This document shows, one piece after another, positions 11,796 through 22,207 of a stretch of DNA of 64,000 bases (position 1 is its first letter; every line of letters begins with the position of its first letter). Position numbers and translations under genes: made by a program. The notes below the pieces were generated by a model. It ran no database searches, was not told where the DNA came from, and was given only the letters and a program-made list of their open reading frames with translations. This DNA is from Imbricaverruca yamaguchii (taxonomy: Eukaryota > Arthropoda > Thecostraca > Neoverrucidae). The DNA lies in the NCBI GenBank assembly GCA_034440575.1, contig JAOTOL010001549.1, positions 265,001 to 329,000 of the forward strand, read 5' to 3'.

Positions 11796-14221
11796 ATGAC
11801 TGCTCTCACCATCTGGCTGCAAATACACAGAGACAGCGGTTATCCAGAGTGCATTGTTCAAGTTTCCCAATCTGAATCCAAATCACGACCTACGTTTCTT
11901 TGGCATCCAGGACAAGGAAGGTACAATGTAAATAAGCAGAACGTGCTCTGACGGTGGAAGCTTGGGGAGTGTGGTCTCTAGATGCGGGGATGGAGTGGGG
12001 GTGGAGTGGGGGGGGGGGTTGTTCGGACAAGTCAGAGTTAAAGGAAGCTTGAAATAGGGAAACGATTAAAAAACACGGTCATCATGGCAATGTATGGCCA
12101 TATGTTCCGCACGTGGGTGCGCTACCGGAACGGCACGACCCACCGCTGGCCCTCGTCCATCCAGCATTCCAAATATCGCTTATTCTAGCTAGTACCACAG
12201 AAGTGTTCCAGCCAATCGTCGACAAAGAGTGCCGCTTTCAAGGAAAATGGTCTAACCCTAGCTGGAGCAGTACATAAGCGCACTTCATGAGTGGTTGATC
12301 TTAGTCGGGGCGGTTCACCAATTACAAGATTAATGAGCCTCATTTACATCCATTACATAGCAGCAGGAAATTAGCATGCAGTTGCCGAGCCGTGCCCCTC
12401 AATTCCATTCGCCTGAAGGTAGCTGAGTCTGGGATTAACTATACAAGGACGAGATGAAAATTTCTATGAAGTATCAGCAGGCATATTTGCCCGCAGGCGG
12501 TTCAGACAGCGGTCGGCGGACGAGTGGACGAACTTTTAAGTTGAAGTAATCCATCCCGCGTGTAGATTGCAGCACCATCGCACTAGCCCACCACGCTCAG
12601 GCAGCAGACTGTATGGGTGTTCAAGGTCAACGACAGTTGATGCTGCTAAGTGTCGGGATGAATCGGTTTAGCTAAGCATTTCAGTTTACCCTGACCCAAA
12701 TGTCAGGATATATTGTACAGTATGAATTTCGATGGAAAGCCTCGATCCCAGTTCAGACTGATGCAGGTGGATGACAGGATGAAATGATTGATCCTAATGG
12801 GTACAAATGAACGAAATTAAAAAGGTCGATGAACTCCATCGTCTAAAGCAACCTTCCCACGGATATTCCGCATAGCTTTATTCTTGGAAACATATTGTCT
12901 TTTGCTTCGCTCCACATGACAGCAGATTGATAAAATCCTCCACCTTTTTCGTGATAGAAAGCAGATAATTAATGCGCCAGAATCATCTACTCAAGTGTTT
13001 TCGAACACCAATATAGTGCCCAGAAAACGTTTTGAGCGCCTACGGAAGTATAAAATTATAGGTAACAGGGATGGCAACCATGCCCGTGAATTATCATTGA
13101 TGCTGGCAAAAATCATCGGTGACAACAGATTTTGCTGAAGGAGCGTACTGGCAGTGCGCTGTGAAAAGCCTAAGGGTTGTATTACTATGTACAGATTTCG
13201 ACCCATATTATTTTGCATCGCAAATCCAGGCTTAGTGTTGGAATATGTTCGTCACTAATTGGAAATCACACACATGAATTAGCTTAAAACTGCAATATTC
13301 TCCCCAACATTTGGAGTTATCATTACCTCCATTGCAACTGGTATGTACATGCATTCCGCTGCTTCCTACTCCTCATGCGCAAATTCATTTTACTTATCCT
13401 GCCGTATCTGAGAGACAGCTTGCTCAGGGAAATTTGAGTTCCCGTCAGACGATTTGGTAACATGGCAAGCATGTGATTAAATGGTCAGAATCCTTGCATG
13501 AAGTACTTTGGAATGCGGAAATTTGAACTCTCCTTCCTGAAATAATACCTCCTTATAATATGCAACCTCCACCAATTAATCGAAAGTCGACTGGCAAGTT
13601 CATGTGGAAGTGATTCCACAAATGTTTATTCTAGGATTGTGCAAAAATCAAGATGATGAATGAGTATGGAGAGAGTGAGCATAGTATGAATCAGCCTTTT
13701 AATAAGAGACATTAGTAGTATAATGCAGTAAGCATGTAGTTGTAGTAGCACAATGTAAGGTTGAGGAAAGACCTGGATGCATAATGTGCCTGGAGGCCAT
13801 ATAATAACATGCCATAACGTTAATTCATTGAGATTGCATTCTTGTTTCCACGACCAAATCTAACCTGCCTTGTGATATGTACGTACAATGTGTTTTATAA
13901 GATGAAAACGCCGATAGATTTATAGGAACCTGAGCCAACCATTCACATTCGCGACTCGACCTCAAACAGACTCAGTGCACGAGCCAACTAATGGTGCCAG
14001 CACCCGCCGTTTCGGGAAAGGTCAGTTATTGATCCGCTTTGACATGCTAATTATATCGAAGGCATAAACTATTGGATAAAATTGAGCGGATCTCGTGATG
14101 TACATGGGCTCAATTAATGTCTCTATGCCTGCCAATGACTTAATGTTTCAACTAAATACAACATTGCGAGATACTGACACGAGAAGTCTTCCCCTGAATG
14201 GAAAAGCTAGTGGGATGCGCC
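11796..14221. other. AT-rich intergenic, no supported gene
   Basis: No repeat. One short GC-ending frame at about 12089-12190 (starting MYGHMFRTWVRYRNG) stands out from the AT-rich surroundings but has no splice context or known match. Confidence 0.4.
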
Positions 14222-14808
14222 GGACAGGCGCGAGTTTGGCAAGGGTTAGACGAGGATTAGGCGAGGGTTAAGCGAGGGTTAGGCGAGGGTTAGACGAGGG
14301 TTAGGTGAGGGTTAGACGAGGGTTAGGCGAGGGTTAGGCGAGGGTTAGGCGAGGGTTAGGCGCGAGTTGGGCGAGTGTTAGACGAGGGTTAGGCGAGGGT
14401 TAGGCGAGGGTTAGGCAAGGGTTAGGTGAGGGTTAGGTGAGGGTTAGGTGAAGGTTAGGTGAGGGTTAGGCGAGGGTTAGGCGAGGGTTAGGCGAGGGTT
14501 AGGCGAGGGTTAGGCGAGGGTTAGGCGAGGGTTAGGCGAGGGTTAGGCGAGGGTTAGGCGAGGGTTAGGCGAGAGTTACGCGATGGTTAAACGAGGGTTA
14601 GGCGAGAGTTAGGCGATGGTTAGGCGAGGGTTAGGCGAGGGTTAGGCGATAGTTAAGGGAGGGCTGGTGGGGGTTAGGCGAGGGTTAGGTGGGGGTTAGG
14701 AGAGGGTTAGGCGAGGGTTAGACGAGGGTTAGACGAGGGTTAGGCGAGGGTTAGGCGAGGGTTAGGCGAGAGTTAGGCAAGGGTTAAGCGTGGGTTAGGC
14801 GAGGGATG
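14222..14808 (+). repeat. 11-bp telomere-like minisatellite (GGCGAGGGTTA)n
   Basis: About 50 tandem units of GGCGAGGGTTA with single-base variants. Each unit contains GGGTTAGG, which overlaps the arthropod TTAGG and general TTAGGG telomere motifs, but the 11-bp period shows an internal minisatellite and not a telomere. The G-rich strand is the plus strand and has strong G-quadruplex potential. Confidence 0.95.
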
Positions 14809-15328
14809 ACGGATAGAGTAGGCCCGAAGGACGCAACACTGAGAATTCGTCAGCATGGTTCAGTGAGCTAGGTTCATCGATTAGAGGAACTTTCGCATCG
14901 CTTCAAGGCATGAGCATACGCATGTGATAACAAAATACGAACAATATTAAAGCTTCATTTGCCACTGTTTACCGAGTATGTTTATTTATAGCCGTTTCCA
15001 CCACCCATGCTTGCGATTACCACTATTGTGCACATTCAGATCGGCGAGCGCCTGGGATGGAGTATGGATAATACCGGCATAGTAGTTATGACATTATTGT
15101 ACGGTTTACTACTCTTGTAAACGCTACAGTTGGCGCTCCGCAGCAGCGAATGTATCGCGTTGATTCAATGTCCAGCGGTTGACGTGGTAGTCCCATAGAT
15201 CCGTTCTAATACGTGCCAACAGTTAAAAACCGCCTCACGCGACACAGGCTAATAGGGGTTCCGGCTGTGTTGGAGGTCTTCGTGGACTCCGCCCCCTGAT
15301 TGCATTCTGTTTGAGAAATTGTGGGTGA
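14809..15328. other. intergenic, no feature seen
   Basis: Unique-looking sequence without a coding frame. Confidence 0.45.
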
Positions 15329-15370
15329 TGTGTGCGTGTGTGAGCGTGTGTGCGTGTGAGCGTGTGTGTA

Positions 15371-15409
<39 letters not shown>

Positions 15410-15512
15410 GTGTGTGCGCGCGTGAGCGTGTGTGCGTGTGACCGTGTGTGTGTGTGCGTGTGTGTGTGTGTGTGTGCCTGTGAGCGTGTGTGCGTGTGAG
15501 CGTGTGTGCATG
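15329..15512. repeat. GT-rich microsatellite with GC and GAGC interruptions
   Basis: Alternating purine-pyrimidine tract, (TGTG) with TGCGTG and GTGAGCG blocks. It can adopt Z-DNA. It opens three overlapping minus-strand His-Thr frames that are not genes. Confidence 0.95.
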
Positions 15513-18500
15513 GGAGGGGGTGTATCGAACTTCGACCCATGTTGTGTCGAAATAGGGGGCCAATTTTGTCCACCATTTCTTTCATGATGCACCGGTTCGA
15601 CGTCATGCATTGCTGATTGTTTCAGGGCGACCCGGTCACGTGCACGTTAGCCACGCGCCGCCAAGCGGGGTCACGACGAAGTCAATCCAGCCAGGACGAC
15701 AGGCTGTACCAGAAGTCGCACCAATCTGAGACTGTGAGAGCGTGCTGGCCACAGGGCACCAGCCGGTGTTAGGGTCGCCCACCGGATGGTCAGTGCCGTG
15801 CAATCGTGAGGCGAACGGATCTGCTTTGACGAGGATACCTCCGAATTTCAGTGGTAGGGGATATAGCCACCATATTTTGTGAGCGGGTAATGTTACCAGG
15901 GCTATCAGAGGAAGCGGGACCGGGCTCTGCGGGTGCTGGTCAAGCTCGTGCATCAATTTTTACTGATACCTACAAGTCTTTAACGGCGTCTGCTGCGGCG
16001 ACGAAACCTGATACGTAGGTGCCTGTGATCGGGGCTACTGGGCGGTGGCCGGTTTACAACTGGAGGTGGTATCGTGCACAGGAGCAGAACGTGCACATGC
16101 TCCACTTACCTAGTACAGAAGCCAAGGTACAGACCGTACCAAGAGTGACCGTGTGTTTTTTTTGTGGAAGCATGGGGATCCAAATCACAGACCGTACAAA
16201 AAGTGACCGTGTGCTTTTGTGGAAGCATGAGAACCACAGAGGATCAGCCAGATTTGTAGTCTGTCATCTGGTGGGGACACCGTGTGGCCGTGAAACACGT
16301 GAATCCGTTTCGAAGGGAGCACCTCTGAGTCTACAGGGGCACGCGCCATAGCCGACATATTTGGCGTGCTGATAATCTGCCACCAAGGCTTGCCGGTGAT
16401 GCCCAATTTGTGGTGGTTGATGTCGGAATGTGCGTGCCCTGTATGTGCGGACAAATTCCGTCCCACCTGCAGTAGCCCTTGGCCATACCCGCACGCTTTT
16501 GAAATGCTTTACAAATGTACGCCCTCCAAGGTGTCAGTCACGCTTTGTGAAGTCTTCGAGGTGGGACACATCAACTGGCCGCATGCGGAGGCGTCTTTTT
16601 CACGTGGGCACTGTCGAGTACCGTAAGTCGCACGCAATAGACGTTACATTTGATGAACTCATGGCTTGAGTGAGGGCTATCCGGGCACAATCAGTTACGA
16701 TGGATGGATGAAGGATGTTACGATGTGAAAGTGATACACGTGCAAGTGTTCTGCCAACCAGCTTTTAATCAGCCTCAGCTACAGGTAATACGGTTACGGC
16801 CAGGTTCACAAAATATTGAAGGGATGTTGCTTCACAATGTGACAAGCGTATTTCAAGCGCAAATATACTGTTGCGGATTTTCGAATGAACACTACAGGCA
16901 CAACGCTGAGTCGCGGACCTTTTTGCTCCGCAGTCTCACCGTTCAGTTCAAGTCGCACACAATCGTTCAGTGCTACGCCTGCCGCCAGACCGACTCTGAC
17001 CAAGCGGTCAGCCGGCCTCGGGTCGCGCAGGGCAGGTCACATGACGTCATGCCATGCAGCTGACGCAGTGGTCGAAGATGGCCTCGCCGATGGCCACCGG
17101 ACAATTTTACGAAAGTTTTCATTCGCAGCATTTACTGACGCAAGTGCTGAGGCAACTGAACAGGCTATTTGAAATCCCCCATTTAAGTAATTTTAATGTT
17201 CGTGTTTATGGTGATTCTGATGACTGAAGTTGACATATGCTTGATTAACGCCGACGACCGACAAACGCCTACAAATGTTAACTTTTTCCACAAGCCCTAC
17301 CTAAATGCACGACAAATTCGTATCACTATGTGTCAAAAGTACGGTAGGGACGTCTTTTTTACATTGCGGTGTTCCATTCAAGACAAAAACAAATAAGTGG
17401 TATGGTAAGAAGAACGCTTACAAGCGATGCATACAGCCAGGTATAAGCTTTAGCGTTTGCTTGTTTATAGATCGGCCTACAAAACGCGTGAGTAGCTGTG
17501 GGTGTGTCAGCTTTCTTCATCATCGTGTAGCTTTTTCAATGTATATGAATTGATCGTAATGCCTATCTGCGCAGCGGTGCGCAAAATGTGCTGCAGCCTA
17601 AAGCGTCCCGGGCGATTGATCCGCCGCGCTGGCTTGTTATGACCTCGCGACTGGGTGGTCGGCTGGGGACGGAATGCCTGCGTTATCTGCGCTGTCTGGT
17701 GGCTGACTTCCAGCGAGGGACGGGATGGCGGAGACGCCTTCAGCGCGGTGCGGCACGGCATGCTGCACGCTGCGTGCGGCATGCTGCACGCTGCGTGCGG
17801 CATGCTGGTCTGCCACCTGACGACACCAGAGAAGGAGGCGTGCAGTTCAGTGCCGCGCGATCGGCTCTGTAAGTTAGTGTGACTCTGCTATTCGAGGCGG
17901 TGATAAGTGAGGAACGTGAAGTGATAATCGGCAGGTGAAAGCTACTCCATATCGGCAAATCCCAGCATTTAGAGAGGTATTTTCCCCGAAGTGCAGAGCA
18001 AGCAATGCAGGACGTTCAATAATTCATCCTATCCTTAGTAACGAAAAATGGCTCTGTAATGTGCGAGCCGAAGATAAAACCTCTCAGATATTCGTTAGAA
18101 ATGGATATGGTTTTGGCGAGACAAGGTCGCTTGTCACAGATGTGGGCCAGGTACATGGATGCAAAGCTCGTTGTTAAAGTCGACACAATGTGTGAACAGG
18201 AACGTCCGGACAGCAGCTGCATCAGTTCAAGCTGATCATCTGCATCAACATCGCACTCTGCGCTAAGCGACAGGTCAAAACGCCGATAAAAACAACGCAA
18301 ACGTCCCGGGAAAATGAGGCGGCCAAGCAATTGCAAGTTGCCAGCCAGAGAGCTTGAGAGGAAAAACTGCTCAATCTCGCATTTATTGCAAGGGAAGCTA
18401 GCGTTTCTCCAATTAAACCAACGAAGATCCCTGCGGGTTATCAGACTCAGCAGAATAAAAACAACTGCGACGCGACTCTTGGCTAAGCTCTTCCGCTCGC

Positions 18501-18876
18501 AGTTGCAGCCGATCATTTAGAACAAAGCTACAAGCTGGTACGTGCCATGGCCAATCAGATAGCTCGGAGGAAAATCTATCCCTCCTATGACCGTGTGCTG
18601 GAGTCACGGAAACGTTGCTACTCATCTGTAGTCACGAGCACTGACAGCAAAGTCGAAGTTCCCCTACAATGTCTGGCAAATCATACCTACAGACGGCTCA
18701 CAACGACTCACGAGAAACTGATTATTTCTCTAGCAGTAGCAAATCGCTCTCAGAACATGCCCCCAACAGCTGCTGCCATTCCCAGCCAAGTTGGTTTGAC
18801 CGGACAGCTGTGCTACAAGTGGGGCATGGATGGTGCTACAGGCTAAGCAGCTTACACGCAACATCAGTCGTCCCAG
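15513..18876. other. intergenic with two small tandem duplications
   Basis: No supported gene. A 58-bp duplication (ACAGACCGTACC at 16129, again at 16187) ends near 16235. Units of 21 bp (GCATGCTGCACGCTGCGTGCG type) repeat about 2.5 times at 17757-17806. A 166-codon Met-initiated minus frame at 18016-18516 has no domain I recognise and no codon bias. Confidence 0.4.
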
Positions 18877-19089
18877 ATAACGGCTGAAGACAGCATCTTC
18901 TCCACCACCCTTGTCCCGCTACAGTTGGTGCCTGGTGGACCCGAAGCCTGGCTAGACCCAAAGCCATCTTCCACCAGACTGCGCCGACCAATCAGCATTC
19001 AGCTCGAGAAGGAGATAATCGCCCTGTGTCGTGCAGAAATGAAGAACACCAATGACCAAATTACCAATCTGCAGCCTACGCTGGTTTAA
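18877..19089 (+). CDS. possible terminal exon, unrecognised
   Basis: After GTCGTCCCAG, a possible acceptor, a frame of 70 codons runs to TAA at 19087. It has no Met start and reads like a protein: acidic ITAEDSIFSTT, Pro-rich PGGPEAWLDPKPSS, then a helical charged end LEKEIIALCRAEMKNTNDQ. About 60% of third codon positions are G or C, above the surroundings. No family is recognised and no upstream exon is identified. A chance frame cannot be excluded. Confidence 0.25.
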   Translation: MTAEDSIFSTTLVPLQLVPGGPEAWLDPKPSSTRLRRPISIQLEKEIIALCRAEMKNTNDQITNLQPTLV

Positions 19090-20014
19090 CTGAGTAATGG
19101 ATGTATGATTGCAACCAGTTATGGGTTCTATCTTACAGTGATTGGCGGCAAGGGTGCAGACGCTGTCAGTAGCTATCCGTTCAACTCATCACAGCGCTGT
19201 CACATCTTTATTGCTAAACCCAGGGCAATGAGTGGTCTGTGGCGTTGTCACATCTGTGGTGCTAAATTTACAATGCAGATGTTTGTGAATATGCACCCAT
19301 GGCATTATATGTTTGCATCGATAAAGCTGCCGTTGCACGGCCGAGACGTAGCATCAACATTCCTGCCACCGATATAGATGTTCAGTGAGGAAACCCAGAA
19401 AGCCCGAAACAAACGCGCGCGCTCTTAATCGGTTGCATCGTGCAAAAAAGGCCACAGCAGTGCTCGAGATGATGGACTCGCAGCATTAGCTTTTCATCAG
19501 CAGCGGGCGATTAGCATGTTAGTGGAGAAAATTGGTGGACCAGGTCAAGTAAATATGTCGGACTCCCACTCCCCGACCCGCAACTGGGGATGACAAATCC
19601 GCCAGCTGCTCCCAAGACAAGCCACGATCCGACAACTCAACGCACGGATTTGTCTGACTCATCAGACAGGATATGTGAACTGGGTAGCATGAACTGAATA
19701 GGTCATGTTTAGCCCTGTGCTATGTGTGTTTTGTAAATTCTTAATCAGTAATTGGCGCTATGTTAACAACCAGGAACCTGACCACTTGAAGCGCTTCTGA
19801 ATACAAATAGTTCGTTCGTACAGCATTTCCAGTGCTTCTGGACATTATTCAGACCATTTTCGTTCAACATAAATCAATGGCACCGATATAATGATGATTG
19901 TGCAATGTATAGTGACAATTATGGGACAATGCCATGGACACCCGGAGGGTTCAATAAAGACAAAATAATAAGACAATTGTGTACAGCTGCAACCGAACCG
20001 ATTAACAACATGAA
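19090..20014. other. intergenic, no feature seen
   Basis: No repeat or coding frame recognised. Confidence 0.45.
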
Positions 20015-20017
20015 ATA

Positions 20018-20060
<43 letters not shown>
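20015..20060. repeat. (TA)n microsatellite
   Basis: Near-pure TA dinucleotide run with one break (ATATTATA). Confidence 0.95.
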
Positions 20061-20066
<6 letters not shown>

Positions 20067-21692
20067 CATTTTTTAAACATGAATTAACATAATTGAACTA
20101 CTATCACGAGTATTTAGGCAGCGGCCTTACAACAGCGAAAATTGCTTGTCGAGACTGCATCGTTTCGGTTCAGCTATATAAAATGATAGTGCAATATAGC
20201 CTGTCATGTGTTATGCTCCTACACTGCAAGTTTGGTGATGATGGCGTGAACACTGTTAACGGTACGACAGATATAACCTGCATAGAATGCCTGGGGGCCA
20301 TTCTTGCGAATATTACCGACCACCGTGCGACGTCTGGCGCGTCGCCCTCAGTCGCAGCCAGCTGGGCCGCTCCCTAGCCAGGCTCTGTTCTCCTTGTCCC
20401 TCCTCTCCAAACAAAAAATACGCGCATTTGAAGGAAAGTATTGCAATGACAGTTGCTAGAAATCGAAATCAAAGAACCAGATTTAAAACTCAACGCAGGA
20501 ATTGTCATTTGACAAGTTGTGATGCTGCAAGACTTTAGAAGCTAGAGGTTGGGCCGGGACGCATCGACGAACTTTTGTCGCGCATACACGGGAGTGGACT
20601 CGATTAGGGTTCACTTTCGATGCACTTTTGTCGCGCATACACGGAAGTGGACTCACTTAGGGTTCACCTTCGCCCGCAATCGGAGCAGAGGGCGGTTTTT
20701 CAGTTTACGAGCTCCAGACATTGGTACATGTCGCATATCACTCTGCGTCCGCGATAAAAGGGGACATGATAACTGCCTCTTCTTGTACAGGCAGACAGCG
20801 GATAATTTGTCAAGAACCGTTGAAGTTCGTGTGTGAATTCGAGGCTAAGAAAGGCAACATATATGTTTGCTTATTGCAAAAGTGGAGATGAACTTTTCTG
20901 AATAACAGCATTCTAGTCCCATATTTCTTCAGCAAATGGTGAAGTCTATCCCTGATCATAGTACACGATAAAACACGGAACTTTTTAAGGAAGGTCGTCT
21001 CATCGAAACCTCAGTAGCACCTGAGGTGTGATTGCATTTGTTTCCTGAGAGGGAGTTGGTCCCTTGACCTACATTTACCAATCCGAAAATATACCATGCG
21101 ACAGAGCAAAATACGCAGCATCACCGGACTCCAATTTTCTGATAACACGCAAGCCCGTCAGCTCGCGTGTGTACATCACGCAATCCCCTCAGTCCATGTT
21201 TACACACAACGCAAGCGAGCACGATTTGACTCTCCTTTCTTATCCAGTGATTTCAATCCTTTTTCAATCTATCGAACTTAGCCAATGTCCAAGACAACTC
21301 GTAGCAGCTTCCACTATATTGAACTACTCACGCCTGGCTTATGGACGAATCAGCATTTGCAACACAACTTGCGCAACAAGACGGCACTAACGACGAAGCT
21401 GCGCTGGCCGGTGAATTCTATCGCTGCGTTGCCAGGCTGTCGCTGACACTGTACAGCCGCCTGGCAGCGACTAAGCCCCTGCAGAGCGCCGCGCTAAGCT
21501 CGGCGGTGTTGCATGGACCGCGTCGAGTGCAAATGCGGCGCCGGCTTATCTGATGTGTAGCACGCGCGGTGCTGGGCCCGCTGGGAGGGGGAGGGGGCGT
21601 GCCGGGCGTCGCCGGCGCCACCAGATTGGCAGGCCGAACGAGCAGACGGCCGGGCCGGGCCGCTCAACAGAGCCTACCGCTGGCGCTGTCTG
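20061..21692. other. intergenic with a 53-bp tandem duplication
   Basis: CTTTTGTCGCGCATACACGG starts at 20572 and again at 20625; the two 53-bp copies differ at a few bases. The rest has no supported gene. GC content rises from about 21390 toward the SINE. Confidence 0.5.
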
Positions 21693-21880
21693 GGCCCTGT
21701 TTATTGGGTGGTTCACGACGCACTTTATGCACATTCACGGCTAATGGCGCCGCCCACACTGTTTCGCCGGTGGGCCGCGGGTTTGGGAAATGTCCCGAGT
21801 GGCGCTAGTGTCGAACCCGGGACCTTTGGTACCCATAGCCCGTCACCTTAACCACTCGGCCATCCCCGCCCCGCTGTCTG
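21684..21880 (-). repeat. target-site duplication (CAGACAGCG) of SINE-1 copy 1
   Basis: Plus-strand CGCTGTCTG occurs at 21684-21692 and 21872-21880, directly flanking the SINE: a 9-bp perfect duplication. Confidence 0.75.
21693..21871 (-). mobile_element. SINE-1 (tRNA-Ser/Leu-like head), copy 1
   Basis: The minus strand begins GGGGCGGGGATGGCCGAGTG. The A box reads TGGCCGAGTGGTTAAGG, as in type II (Ser/Leu) tRNAs, and the B box reads GGGTTCGACAC. A tRNA-unrelated body of about 100 bp follows, ending in CCCAATAAAC. It closely matches the copy at 62971-63154 (+). The B box is well conserved, so pol III promoter function is plausible. About 179 bp. Confidence 0.9.
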
Positions 21881-22207
21881 CGCCTTCGCTGCGGCCGAGC
21901 GTGCCCCCGTCGGACCGAGTTCGGACGACGGCCTAAGGCGCCGATCAATGAAAATCCGATCAAGGCCCGACCGTAAGGCACAGGCGTCGACCTAGCCACG
22001 TCGTAAGACAGAGGCGTCGGTCGGCCGCCGTTGCCCCCAGACGCCGTGCGGTTCCGGTGTCCGCACGCACGCGCACACGCACATCAGTGAGTGCGTGCGT
22101 GTGTGCGCAAATGTCGTACAGCGCGTGCCACGAAACGTACCGAAGGAGTCCCGGCCAACCAGGACAGGCATTTCCTGGTCGATTCAGGCTGAACCTCCTG
22201 GTTCAAG
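21881..22207. other. GC-rich spacer, no gene seen
   Basis: Contains a short CACACGCACGCG-type simple stretch near 22060-22110. No coding evidence. Confidence 0.4.

Noticed and set aside
12089..12190. Short GC-ended frame beginning MYGHMFRTWVRYRNG
   Set aside because: Only about 33 codons, no donor or acceptor, no recognised family.
14222..14808. True telomere or chromosome end
   Set aside because: The unit is 11 bp and not a 5- or 6-bp telomere repeat, and unique sequence continues on both sides.
15206..15610. His-Thr-rich minus frames
   Set aside because: Translation of a GT microsatellite.
18016..18516. 166-codon Met-initiated minus frame
   Set aside because: No codon bias, no domain recognised, and a length only marginally above chance for 64 kb; kept out for lack of support.
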